This document shows, piece by piece, positions 1 through 7,356 of a stretch of 14,288 nt of DNA (positions are counted from its first letter, which is position 1; the number at the start of each line of letters is the position of its first letter). The stretch is taken from the NCBI GenBank assembly GCA_004556745.1, contig SFFY01000054.1, positions 1-14,288 on the forward strand, read 5' to 3'. The notes under the pieces were generated by a model. It was not told where the DNA came from and did no database searches. It saw only the letters and a program-made list of their open reading frames with translations. The translations under genes were made by a program, and so were the position numbers. The stretch is from Bacteroidales bacterium (GTDB lineage Bacteria; Bacteroidota; Bacteroidia; Bacteroidales; Bacteroidaceae).

Positions 1-2
1 CA

Positions 3-605
3 AAACTCGAGTTCGTGGATGGCGGAGATATCAGTGATTTTCTCAATGCTTTAATAGCGAGTGATTTTATTGTTAGATACACTCCATTTGGAAAGACGAC
101 AAGAGAAGATCATTATAGATTGATTGACCCATTCTGCCTGTTCTATACTAAATATGTGTCGGGCAAGAATGTAATCGACACATATTTCTGGACTAATAAC
201 CAACTATCGCAAAGTGTGGTCAGTTGGAGAGGTATTGCTTTTGAAGATCTTTGCATTAGGCATATGTCACAAATAAAGAGTGCATTGGGCATCTCAGGAG
301 TTATAACATCTCAGTCTAATTGGATTGTGCAAAGTAATGAAGATGAGCCTGGAATGCAGATAGATTTACTTATCAACCGCAATGACAATGTTGTCAATAT
401 GTGTGAGATGAAGTTCTACAACGAGGACTTTACCGTAAGTGGAGAGTATTACAAAAAGATAGCATATAGAATAAACAAAGTTCACGAGGAACTACCGAAG
501 AGGTATACTGTTCACAGTACGCTCATAACAACATACGGACTTGCGTATAACGAATATAGCGGAGCTTTCCAGCAAGTTATAACCCTCGAAGACCTGTTCA
601 TATAA
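3..605 (+). CDS. AAA-type ATPase with DUF234-like C-terminal domain, 5'-truncated by window edge
   Basis: This is the 3' part of a gene. The frame is open from base 3, upstream of the first in-frame GTG at 15, so the N-terminal P-loop ATPase half lies outside the window. The visible part has a winged-helix-like stretch (IASDFIVRYTPFGK), then the family signature YRLIDPFCLFY, then WRGIAFEDLC, and a PD-(D/E)XK-like core. Counting from the GTG at 15, the candidate acidic/metal residues are E77 (AFED), D117 (QIDLLI) and E131-x-K133 (CEMKF). These features match the Bacteroidales ATP-binding proteins carrying a C-terminal DUF234 domain, which are abundant, strain-variable and of unproven role. The stretch is visibly more A+T-rich than the genes that follow, which suggests acquisition by transfer. 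Family assignment is fairly secure. Nuclease activity is inference only. Confidence 0.8.
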   Translation, partial: KLEFVDGGDISDFLNALIASDFIVRYTPFGKTTREDHYRLIDPFCLFYTKYVSGKNVIDTYFWTNNQLSQSVVSWRGIAFEDLCIRHMSQIKSALGISGVITSQSNWIVQSNEDEPGMQIDLLINRNDNVVNMCEMKFYNEDFTVSGEYYKKIAYRINKVHEELPKRYTVHSTLITTYGLAYNEYSGAFQQVITLEDLFI

Positions 606-639
606 ATGTACTTTTTTTGATATTTTCGGCTGCGCTCGG

Positions 640-712
640 CATAACCCAAGAGAACTTGTTTCTCGTCAACTAGTCTACTCGTCTCTTGTTTACTCGTCTA
701 CTCGTTTACTAT
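640..712. repeat. Degenerate TACTCGT repeat cluster abutting the metA start
   Basis: The spacer between the ATPase gene and metA holds three exact TACTCGT copies (676-682, 691-697, 699-705) and related units such as TCTCGT at 661-666. A small hairpin GAGAA/TTCTC lies at 650-664. The cluster runs right up to the ATG at 713, and no Shine-Dalgarno sequence or clear TAnnTTTG promoter is visible. An 11-bp inverted match (AGTAGACGAGT) to positions 692-702 occurs at 3944-3954, just after serS, so this is probably a dispersed intergenic repeat. Any effect on metA expression is unknown. Confidence 0.5.
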
Positions 713-1600
713 ATGATATTCCTCCCCGAACACCTTCCCGCTGCTGCGGCATTGAGTGCCGCTGGCCTCGCCGTTGCGACCTATTCCTCATGCCCAACTA
801 AGGCGAAAGAGGGAGAGAGGGCGCGGCACGTGCTGCTGCTCAACCTGATGCCGCAGAAACTTGTGACGGAACTCGACATAGCCCGCACCCTTGCCGAGAC
901 AGGGCACTCGGTGCGCCTCACTCTCGTGCGCCTGCCGGGGCAAACGTTCAAGACAACGCCGATGGAACACATCTTGCAGTTCTACCGCGAACTCACGCCC
1001 GAACTGCTCGCCGAGGCGGACGGGCTGATCGTTACGGGTGCGCCGCTCGAAAACATCGCGTTTGAGGAGGTGCGCTATTGGCAGTTGCTCGAGCAGGCAA
1101 TGGACGAGGCGGCTCGCCGTCGCCAGCCCGCGCTTTATATTTGCTGGGCGGCACAGGCTGCGCTCTATCATTTCTACAAAATTCCCAAGCATCCCCTGCC
1201 GCGCAAGATGTTCGGCGTGTTCAAGCAAAAAGTCTTGCAGCCCGAAAGCGCGGCGATGCAAGGGCTTGCGCCCGAGTTTCCCATGCCCAACAGCCGCCAC
1301 ACGGAGGTGCGCCGCAACGATTTTCCCGCTGACAGCGAACTCCAAATCCTTTGCGAAAGCGAAGAGAGCGGCATCGGCGCGGCATTTTCTGAAAAAAACA
1401 ATGCCACGTTCATCGTGGGGCATCTCGAATATGAGCCTTTCACGCTCCACAACGAATACCTCCGAGACCTTGCCAAAGGCCTGCCCATTCAGCCGCCCCT
1501 ACATTATTATATAGGCGAGCCCGCCGCCGGTCAGCCCGACTACGCTTGGCACGCCGCCGCCGTGCGCTTTTATGCAAATTGGCTCGATGCTTTTTCCTGA
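713..1600 (+). CDS. metA: Homoserine O-acyltransferase (MetA family; predicted acetyl-CoA-specific)
   Basis: The 295-residue cytoplasmic enzyme acylates the hydroxyl of L-homoserine, the first committed step of methionine biosynthesis. The glutamine-amidotransferase-like fold is recognisable from LLNLMPQKLVTE, TPMEHILQFY, IVTGAPLE, ICWAAQAAL and VGHLEYEP. The nucleophile should be C144 (CWAAQ), and the His/Glu partners H237 and E239 (GHLEYE). The residue after TGAPL is Glu113, where the E. coli succinyltransferase has Gly111. In characterised MetA enzymes Glu here goes with acetyl-CoA use and Gly with succinyl-CoA, so homoserine O-acetyltransferase is the better prediction. ATG at 713 gives MIFLPEHLPA, close to the usual family start. 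A TTG at 686 would add nine residues encoded by repeat DNA and is rejected. Length is near the family norm of about 300. Confidence 0.93.
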   Translation: MIFLPEHLPAAAALSAAGLAVATYSSCPTKAKEGERARHVLLLNLMPQKLVTELDIARTLAETGHSVRLTLVRLPGQTFKTTPMEHILQFYRELTPELLAEADGLIVTGAPLENIAFEEVRYWQLLEQAMDEAARRRQPALYICWAAQAALYHFYKIPKHPLPRKMFGVFKQKVLQPESAAMQGLAPEFPMPNSRHTEVRRNDFPADSELQILCESEESGIGAAFSEKNNATFIVGHLEYEPFTLHNEYLRDLAKGLPIQPPLHYYIGEPAAGQPDYAWHAAAVRFYANWLDAFS

Positions 1601-1630
1601 TTAATAATTATCATATTCAATAGATTTATA

Positions 1631-2587
1631 ATGAACTCTTTTCCCTTAAAATGCAGAACTTTTTTCGCCGCCCTGCTATGGCTCGGCGCATCTGCGGTTT
1701 GCTCCGCACAGTCACAGACAGAAACGCTTGCCGAAAACTTTGAGAGTTGGGACGGCACGGCCACAGACTGGCTGCCCGAGGGCTGGACAGAAATTAACAC
1801 CAATACTGAGCAGACGGCGATGGAGGAAGGCCGATTCACGTGGCACGTGGCCACGAAACGCCAGGGGCAAACTATTCCCGCACCCGTAGAGGGCAGCAAG
1901 TTTGCCATAGTATATTATGCCTATGCTACGAACGGCGAAGGCAAAAAGGAAGACCTCGCGCAGGACGAATGGCTCGTGTCGCCCGTGTTTACGGCAGGCG
2001 AAGAGGCAAAACTGACTTTCCAGCACGGATATTCGCCCCTGTATCTTTTCGACCTCAACAACGAAAACATAGATTGGGGCTCGTGGACGTTCACCAATAG
2101 CAAACCCTCCACGACGCTTAAAGTCATGGCACGCGAAACGGGCGGCGAGTGGACGGAACTCTATGATGTTTTCAACGAATGGAAAGACTATGGCCTGAAA
2201 GACCTTTTCGACAATTACAGCGAAAGTTCTTATCACCCCACAGAACTTTCCTTGGAAAAATATGCCGGCAAAGCGATGCAAATCGCTTTCCGCTTCGTGG
2301 GCAAATACGGCAACACCATGGAGATTGACGCCGTGCGCGTCACAGGCAAGCAGGGTGGCGAGGCCGGCATCGGCAAGATAAGCGCGGCTGCGCCCGAAGT
2401 GGCGGTGCACGATGGCAGCATCGTGGTGCGCGGCCACGCGGGCGGCGTGACGGTCTACGATGAGAGCGGCCGGCAAATCGCGAGCGTGCAAAGCCCAGGC
2501 GCGGTGGCCATTCCCGTACCCGCCGGCCATACATATTTATATATAGTGAAGCCGGAAGGGAAACCCGCCATAAAGTTGCGTCCTTAA
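1631..2587 (+). CDS. Secreted choice-of-anchor J domain protein with C-terminal sorting-like domain
   Basis: The 318-residue protein has a signal peptide at about 1-26 (hydrophobic FFAALLWLGASAVCSA before Q). A beta-sandwich of the choice-of-anchor J / cleaved-adhesin type follows at about 33-240. Its hallmarks are ENFESW near the start, LPEGW, then DEWLVSPVF, KLTFQHGY and the closing MQIAFRFVGKYG...MEIDAVRVTG. The last 70 or so residues (VHDGSIVVRG...VTVYDESGRQI...YLYIVKPEGK) resemble Bacteroidetes Por/type IX secretion C-terminal domains, though the match is loose. This suggests export to or beyond the outer membrane, perhaps to bind carbohydrate or protein. No catalytic residues are evident. 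It starts 30 bp after metA and may be read from the metA transcript, but no functional link is apparent. The specific role is unknown. Confidence 0.8.
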   Translation: MNSFPLKCRTFFAALLWLGASAVCSAQSQTETLAENFESWDGTATDWLPEGWTEINTNTEQTAMEEGRFTWHVATKRQGQTIPAPVEGSKFAIVYYAYATNGEGKKEDLAQDEWLVSPVFTAGEEAKLTFQHGYSPLYLFDLNNENIDWGSWTFTNSKPSTTLKVMARETGGEWTELYDVFNEWKDYGLKDLFDNYSESSYHPTELSLEKYAGKAMQIAFRFVGKYGNTMEIDAVRVTGKQGGEAGIGKISAAAPEVAVHDGSIVVRGHAGGVTVYDESGRQIASVQSPGAVAIPVPAGHTYLYIVKPEGKPAIKLRP

Positions 2588-2629
2588 AGTGAATGGCAAT
2601 TATATTATATGAAACTCAAAATAAATGCG

Positions 2630-2637
2630 TAATTTTG
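2630..2637 (+). promoter_or_regulatory. Bacteroidetes-type -7 promoter element upstream of serS
   Basis: TAATTTTG is an exact match to the Bacteroidetes -7 consensus TAnnTTTG and lies 22 bp before the serS ATG, implying a leader of roughly 15 nt. No convincing -33 TTTG is visible about 20 bp upstream, where the sequence is A+T-rich (TATATTATATGAAACTC). The position in the 72-bp gap after a preceding gene fits an independent serS promoter. Confidence 0.5.
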
Positions 2638-2659
2638 CGCAGTAAAATACATAATACGC

Positions 2660-3937
2660 ATGCTTACAATCAAACAAATCCTTGACGACAAGGAAGCCGT
2701 GATACGCGGTTTGGAGAAAAAACATTTTGAAGGCGCACGCGAAGCCATTGAGGGCGTGCTCGAAATCGATAACCGCCGCAAGACGGCGCAGGCAGCCGTT
2801 GACGGACTCAACGCACAGATGAAAACGCTCGCCAAGAGCATCGGCGCATTGATGAAGCAGGGGAAAAAGGATGAGGCAGAAGGCATCAAGCGCGAAGTGG
2901 AAGGCTTGAAAGAACAGGCAAAGGCACAGGAAGAAGCCATGAAAGCAGCCGAGGAAGAACGCCGCCAGCTCTTGCTCGCCATTCCCAACGTGCCTTACGA
3001 CCTCGTGCCCGAGGGACGCTGCGCGGAAGACAACGTCGTGGTGAAAACCGGCGGCCACGACACTGAACTCCCCGAGAACGCCCTGCCGCACTGGGAACTC
3101 GCGAAAAAATATAACCTCATCGACTTCGACCTCGGCGTGAAAATCTCTGGCGCAGGCTTCCCCGTCTACATCGGACAGGGCGCACGCCTGCAACGCGCCC
3201 TCATCAACTTCTTCCTCGACGAGGCACGCGCCGCCGGCTACACGGAAATCATGCCGCCCACGGTTGTGAACGCCGCTTCTGGCTACGGCACGGGTCAGTT
3301 GCCCGACAAGGAAGGGCAGATGTACCACTGCGAGGTGGACGACCTCTATCTCATTCCCACGGCCGAGGTGCCCGTGACGAATATCTACCGCGACGTAATC
3401 ATCGACGAGAAGGACCTGCCCATTAAAAACTGCGCCTACACGCAGTGCTTCCGCCGCGAAGCCGGCAGCTACGGCAAAAACGTGCGCGGCCTCAACCGCC
3501 TGCACGAGTTCTCTAAGATTGAAATCGTGCGCATAGATACGCCCGAACATTCCGACCAGTCTCACCAAGAGATGCTGGCACACGTGGAGTCGTTGCTCCA
3601 AAAGCTGGAATTGCCTTACCGTATCCTCCGCCTCTGCGGCGGCGATATGAGTTTCACGGCTGCCATCTGCTACGACTTCGAGGTATATAGCGAAGCGCAG
3701 AAGCGTTGGCTCGAGGTAAGTTCCGTGTCTAATTTCGACACCTATCAGGCCAATCGCCTGCAATGCCGCTATCGCAGCGCAGAGGATAAGAAGATCCGCA
3801 TCGCCCACACGCTCAACGGCTCCGCGCTCGCCCTGCCGCGCATCGTGGCAGCCTTGCTCGAAGACTTCCAGACGCCCGAGGGCATCCGAATCCCCAAGGC
3901 CTTGCAGCCTTACATGGGGTGCGACATGATTAAGTAA
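2660..3937 (+). CDS. serS: Serine--tRNA ligase (SerRS), class II
   Basis: The 425-residue protein, against about 430 in E. coli, charges tRNA-Ser (and tRNA-Sec where present) with serine in the cytoplasm. Residues about 1-105 form the charged helical coiled-coil arm that contacts the tRNA long variable arm (rich in K/E/A, ending near LLAIPNVPYD). The class II catalytic core follows. It has the serine-binding TAE at 234-236, motif 2 FRREAGSYG starting at F264 with LHEFSKIE, and motif 3 NGSALALPR with N386, G387, S388 and the ATP-binding R394. The C-terminus PYMGCDMIK is typical of the family. ATG at 2660 is the natural start (MLTIKQILDDKEAVI). The gene appears complete and ordinary. A long antisense frame across it is a codon-bias shadow. 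Confidence 0.97.
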   Translation: MLTIKQILDDKEAVIRGLEKKHFEGAREAIEGVLEIDNRRKTAQAAVDGLNAQMKTLAKSIGALMKQGKKDEAEGIKREVEGLKEQAKAQEEAMKAAEEERRQLLLAIPNVPYDLVPEGRCAEDNVVVKTGGHDTELPENALPHWELAKKYNLIDFDLGVKISGAGFPVYIGQGARLQRALINFFLDEARAAGYTEIMPPTVVNAASGYGTGQLPDKEGQMYHCEVDDLYLIPTAEVPVTNIYRDVIIDEKDLPIKNCAYTQCFRREAGSYGKNVRGLNRLHEFSKIEIVRIDTPEHSDQSHQEMLAHVESLLQKLELPYRILRLCGGDMSFTAAICYDFEVYSEAQKRWLEVSSVSNFDTYQANRLQCRYRSAEDKKIRIAHTLNGSALALPRIVAALLEDFQTPEGIRIPKALQPYMGCDMIK

Positions 3938-3974
3938 GATTTTAGTAGACGAGTTTTTGATTAAGGTTTCACGG

Positions 3975-4067
3975 GTAGGGGCGTTTTGCAAAACGCCCGC
4001 CCAATATTATTGCAAGGCTTAATCAATGAGGCAATCATTAACCGGGCGTTTTGCAAAACGCCCCTAC
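3975..4067. repeat. Pair of 24-bp inverted repeats, each containing a 20-bp palindrome
   Basis: Positions 3975-3998 and 4044-4067 are perfect 24-bp inverted copies of each other. Each contains the perfect palindrome GGGCGTTTTGCAAAACGCCC (3979-3998 and 4044-4063) plus an outward-facing GTAG/CTAC end. They enclose a 45-bp A+T-rich core with a smaller ATTGC/GCAAT inverted pair. Related units occur at 5120-5143, 7145-7163 and 13416-13428. The structure looks like a REP/BIME-type element between serS and ruvX, and could also act as a bidirectional terminator. No transposase is nearby. Confidence 0.85.
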
Positions 4068-4126
4068 TCATGAGACATAATTGCCTTGTTTACTATAAAT
4101 GTAAGTTTTTCCTCAAATCCCCAAAG

Positions 4127-4549
4127 ATGCCGCGCATTCTTGCCCTCGATTACGGTAAGCGCCGCACGGGCATTGCCGTTACCGACCCCCTGAAAATCAT
4201 TGCGAACGGGCTGACGACCGTTGAGACTCCCAAACTGCTTGCCTGGCTCAAAGACTATGTGAGCCGCGAGCGCGTGGAACTCTTCGTCGTCGGCTTACCC
4301 ACGCAGCCTGACGGGCGGCCTTCGGAAAATCAGCAGCGCGTCAAGTCGTTTTGCGGCGAACTGCGTAAGGCTTTGCCCGACATACCCATCGCTTTCTACG
4401 ACGAACGTTTCACCTCCGTGCTTGCCCACCGTGCCATGATCGACGGCGGGCTGGGGCAGAAGCGGCGGCGCGACAAAGCCCTTGTCGACGAAATCAGTGC
4501 CTGCATCATTCTGCAATCCTACATGGAGAGCAAAGGGCAAATCTTTTAG
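4127..4549 (+). CDS. ruvX: Holliday junction resolvase-like / pre-16S rRNA nuclease YqgF
   Basis: The 140-residue protein is the typical size for YqgF/RuvX, an RNase H-fold enzyme needed for 5' maturation of 16S rRNA in E. coli and annotated as a putative Holliday junction resolvase. The first acidic residue is D8 in LALDYGKRRTG. Next come VVGLP (54-58), the second acidic position E93 in FYDERFTS, and the third in ALVDEISAC (D121/E122). These fit the family's catalytic acidic triad. ATG at 4127 gives MPRILALDYG, the canonical start. The frame runs further upstream through the palindromic repeat, but that extension encodes no family sequence and is rejected. No Shine-Dalgarno sequence is seen. 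def begins 12 bp after the stop, so the two genes are probably one transcript. Confidence 0.92.
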   Translation: MPRILALDYGKRRTGIAVTDPLKIIANGLTTVETPKLLAWLKDYVSRERVELFVVGLPTQPDGRPSENQQRVKSFCGELRKALPDIPIAFYDERFTSVLAHRAMIDGGLGQKRRRDKALVDEISACIILQSYMESKGQIF

Positions 4550-4561
4550 TTTCTTTTCATT

Positions 4562-5119
4562 ATGATTCTTCCCATTTACACTTACGGGCAATCCGTGCTG
4601 CGCAAGGTCGCTTCCGACATCACGCCCGACTATCCCAATCTGCCGCAACTCATCGAAAACATGTTTGAGACGATGTATCGCAGCGATGGGGTAGGGTTGG
4701 CTGCTCCGCAAATCGGGCTTGACATTCGCGTGGTCGTCATCACGCTTGACGTGCTCAAAGACGATTATCCCGAATATGCTGGCTTCAACAAGGCTTATAT
4801 CAATCCGCATATCCTCGAATATGATGAGAGCGAAACTGTCTCGATGGACGAGGGTTGCCTCTCCCTGCCTGGCATTCATGAGCCCGTGCGCCGCCCCACG
4901 CGCATACGCGTACGCTATCAGGACCCCGACTTCACGGAACACGAAGAGTGGGTCGACGGATATTTGGCGCGCGTGATGCAGCACGAGTTCGACCATCTCG
5001 AAGGCAAGGTCTTTACCGACCGCATTTCGCCCCTGCGCAAGCAGATGGTAAAGAGCAAGCTGGCAAGCCTCGCCAAAGGCAAGGTGCGCTGCTCCTACAA
5101 GGTGAAGACGGCAAGGTAA
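4562..5119 (+). CDS. def: Peptide deformylase
   Basis: The 185-residue cytoplasmic metalloenzyme removes the N-formyl group from nascent proteins. All three family motifs are intact: motif I GVGLAAPQ (43-50), motif II EGCLSLP (97-103, metal ligand C99) and motif III QHEFDHLEG (ligands H141 and H145, catalytic E142). The N-terminus MILPIYTYGQSVLRKVA is typical of Bacteroidetes enzymes. The gene follows ruvX by 12 bp and is followed after 49 bp by the TPR gene, and the three are probably an operon. The stop codon is immediately followed by a GGGCGTTT/AAATGCCC hairpin of the local repeat family, which may attenuate transcription between def and the TPR gene. Confidence 0.96.
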   Translation: MILPIYTYGQSVLRKVASDITPDYPNLPQLIENMFETMYRSDGVGLAAPQIGLDIRVVVITLDVLKDDYPEYAGFNKAYINPHILEYDESETVSMDEGCLSLPGIHEPVRRPTRIRVRYQDPDFTEHEEWVDGYLARVMQHEFDHLEGKVFTDRISPLRKQMVKSKLASLAKGKVRCSYKVKTAR

Positions 5120-5143
5120 GGGCGTTTACTCAAATGCCCCTAC
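5120..5143. repeat. Repeat-family hairpin directly after the def stop
   Basis: GGGCGTTT at 5120-5127 pairs with AAATGCCC at 5132-5139 around an ACTC loop, with one G-U wobble, and ends in CCCCTAC. Against the unit at 4044-4067 the four loop bases differ and one stem base changes from C to T with pairing preserved, while the rest matches. It is therefore a diverged copy of the same palindromic family. The downstream run is TTATTTATTTAT rather than a pure T tract, so termination efficiency is uncertain. Confidence 0.65.
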
Positions 5144-5168
5144 TTATTTATTTATATCCACAAAAACT

Positions 5169-7148
5169 ATGACTTTGCGCCTCAGAATGTTTCTTTTTGC
5201 GGTGGTGGCCCACATTGCCGCCGCCACGGCGCAACTCAACGTGGATATGACCATTATGCTCGGGCGCAACGCCTTGGGTATGGACGATTACCTTTCGGCC
5301 ATACATTATTTCAATCAGGCCATTGCCGCAAAGCCTTTTCTTTCAAAGCCTTACTTTTACCGCGCCTATGCCAAGTTTACGCTTGAAGACTATTCCGGCG
5401 CAAACGACGACTGTACGGCGTCCATCAACCTCAATCCTTACATGGCGGAGGTGTATAGCCTGCGCGGACTGTGTCGCATCAACCTCAAAGACTATGCCGG
5501 CGCGGAGCAGGACTATACGCGCGTGCTCTTAGAGATGCCCGACGACCAAGGCTGCATCTACAACCGCGCCCTCTGCCGCCTGCAACTCAAAGACTATGCC
5601 CGCGCCGACAGCGACCTCACCAATATTCTTAACCGTTGGCCCGGCCTTTCGCGTGCCTATCTCGTCAAGGCACAGATCCGTCTCGAAGAGAAAGACACGC
5701 TCGGCGCGCTGGCGTGGATGGACACGCTCCTTGTGAAGAAGCCCCGCGAGCAGGCGGCTTGGAGTTTCAAGGGATATTATGCCTTGCAGCACGAGGACTA
5801 TGCCGCCGCCGACTCTTTCCTCACCCGCGCCATCGCACTGCGTCCCGACGACCACGAATATTACGTGGCGCGTGCCCAGGCTCGCCAGTCGCTGGACCGT
5901 TTCAATGAGGCTTTGGCCGATTACGACAAAACGCTCCAACTGGTGCCCGAGCATTTCGTGGCGCACTACAATCGCGGCCTGCTGCGCTCGCTCATCGGCG
6001 ACTATAACCGTGCCATTGAGGACTTTACCTTTATCCTGAAAAAAGAGCCCGACAACACGCTGGCGCGTTACAACCGCGCCGAATTGCGCGAAAAGGTAGG
6101 GCAGTTCCGTGGGGCGATTGCCGATTACACGGAACTCATCAAGGCGTACCCCAACTTTATTTACGGCTATATGGCGCGTGCCAACTGCCGCCGCAAAATC
6201 GGCGACAAGGACGGCGCGGCAAAGGACGAGACCGTAGTGGCGCGCAGCACGCTCGACCTTACCTATCAGCAAAACAAGCCGAAGCAAAGGGATATCCGCC
6301 ACGTGCGCAAGCGTTCCGAGCATGCGCTGGAGCAATACCGCCAGTTTGTGGAGGAAGACTCGGGCAAGGTGCTCGACATCCTTGGCGACCTCTACGGCAA
6401 GGTGCAAAACCGCAAGGCCGAGCAAGAACCGCTGCCGATGTTTGAACTGACGATGCAAAATCGCAGCAAGCGCAAGCACGCCGCCACGGCTTTCCTGCCC
6501 GAACTCAAAGACCTGCAAGTTCTGGACACGCCCGAGCGCCGTCTCGTATTTTCCACTGTTGCCGAGAAAGGCAATATCGACGAGGCGCGGCACGACGAAA
6601 GCCGCCTCGCCGTCGCCCGCACCGCCCTCGCGCCTGCTGCCGGTGCGCTGCTCGCTTCGGTGGTTCAGGCATCGCTCTACAATTATGAGGCTGCCATAGC
6701 CGAGGCCGAGGCGGCTGCCAAGGCCGACACGCTTTCGCGCCTGCCGCTCATGCAGTTAGCGGCATTGCTGGCACGACAAACGCCCGCCGACGGCATTGCC
6801 GCCGGCGAAAAGCCCGCTTCCTCCGAGGTCGCCCTCACGCGCAGCAATAAGGCGTTGCAAACCCTCGACAGGGCACTGACGCTTTCGCCCGGCGACGCAT
6901 ATATATATTACAACCGTGGCTGCCTCTACATGCAGCGCGGCGACATGAAGGCGGCCGCCGACGATTTCACCCGTGCCATTGAAAAAGACCCCCGTCTGGC
7001 CGAGGCCTATTTCAATCGCGGCATCATTGCCCTGCGCTCCGGCGACACCTCTGCCGCCATGCGCGATTTTAGTAAGGCGGGCGAGTTGGGCATTTATCAG
7101 GCATACAATCTTTTGAAACAATGTATGCAGAAAATTGATAAGCCGTAG
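5169..7148 (+). CDS. Secreted tetratricopeptide-repeat protein
   Basis: The 659-residue protein has a signal peptide at about 1-21 (RMFLFAVVAHIAAATA|Q), so it is predicted periplasmic. About ten consecutive 34-residue TPRs follow from about 27 to 356, with repeated cores such as YFYRAYAKF, VYSLRGLCRINLKDY, IYNRALCRLQLKDY, AHYNRGLLRSLIGDY and ARYNRAELREKVGQF. A charged, repeat-poor linker lies at about 360-480. An Ala-rich segment (490-560) comes next, then two canonical TPRs near 577-643 (YYNRGCLYMQRGD and AYFNRGIIALRSGD). TPR arrays are protein-protein scaffolds, and no enzymatic domain is seen. Its placement after ruvX-def matches an order I recall from Bacteroidales genomes, but the partner and exact role are unknown. 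The TAG stop (7146-7148) lies inside a GTAGGGGC repeat unit. Confidence 0.88.
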   Translation: MTLRLRMFLFAVVAHIAAATAQLNVDMTIMLGRNALGMDDYLSAIHYFNQAIAAKPFLSKPYFYRAYAKFTLEDYSGANDDCTASINLNPYMAEVYSLRGLCRINLKDYAGAEQDYTRVLLEMPDDQGCIYNRALCRLQLKDYARADSDLTNILNRWPGLSRAYLVKAQIRLEEKDTLGALAWMDTLLVKKPREQAAWSFKGYYALQHEDYAAADSFLTRAIALRPDDHEYYVARAQARQSLDRFNEALADYDKTLQLVPEHFVAHYNRGLLRSLIGDYNRAIEDFTFILKKEPDNTLARYNRAELREKVGQFRGAIADYTELIKAYPNFIYGYMARANCRRKIGDKDGAAKDETVVARSTLDLTYQQNKPKQRDIRHVRKRSEHALEQYRQFVEEDSGKVLDILGDLYGKVQNRKAEQEPLPMFELTMQNRSKRKHAATAFLPELKDLQVLDTPERRLVFSTVAEKGNIDEARHDESRLAVARTALAPAAGALLASVVQASLYNYEAAIAEAEAAAKADTLSRLPLMQLAALLARQTPADGIAAGEKPASSEVALTRSNKALQTLDRALTLSPGDAYIYYNRGCLYMQRGDMKAAADDFTRAIEKDPRLAEAYFNRGIIALRSGDTSAAMRDFSKAGELGIYQAYNLLKQCMQKIDKP

Positions 7149-7300
7149 GGGCTGCAACGCCCCGTGTGGCGATAAGGGTGACGCGCTCAATGCGCGTGGC
7201 ATTTTTGCGCTGGCGCAAAAATGCCGAATGTATTATTCGCGGCACACGCTTCCCCAGGCGTTGCCTGGGGCTAAGGGCAACAACTGGGCTTACAGCCCGC
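7145..7300. repeat. Cluster of GC-rich hairpins in the convergent spacer
   Basis: Five short palindromes are packed together. They are GGGGC/GCCCC (7148-7163, a member of the GTAGGGGC family), ACGCGC/GCGCGT (7181-7197), a perfect 13-bp stem GGCATTTTTGCGC with its complement (7198-7225), CCCCAGGC/GCCTGGGG with a GTT loop (7252-7270) and GGGCT/AGCCC (7286-7298). An outer CGTGTG (7163-7168) and CACACG (7243-7248) pair can enclose the second and third stems. Frames crossing it are not protein-like. It is probably a composite REP-like element and may also terminate the TPR transcript. Confidence 0.7.
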
Positions 7301-7356
7301 CCCAATGATACCCATGGCATAAATCAATGCACTAAACATTTTCGGGTGTTTGCAAA

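Noticed and set aside
686..712. TTG start extending metA by nine residues
   Set aside because: The extension is encoded by the TACTCGT repeats and is not family-like. The ATG at 713 gives the expected N-terminus.
2600..3991. 463-codon minus-strand frame covering serS
   Set aside because: It is opposite the intact, unmistakable serS, and the product shows no family features. It is a codon-bias shadow.
3975..4067. CRISPR-like direct repeats
   Set aside because: There are only two copies, they are inverted rather than direct, and no cas gene or regular spacer series is present.
3986..4126. 47-codon upstream extension of ruvX
   Set aside because: It translates the palindromic repeat and lacks YqgF similarity. 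MPRILALDYG at 4127 is the canonical start.
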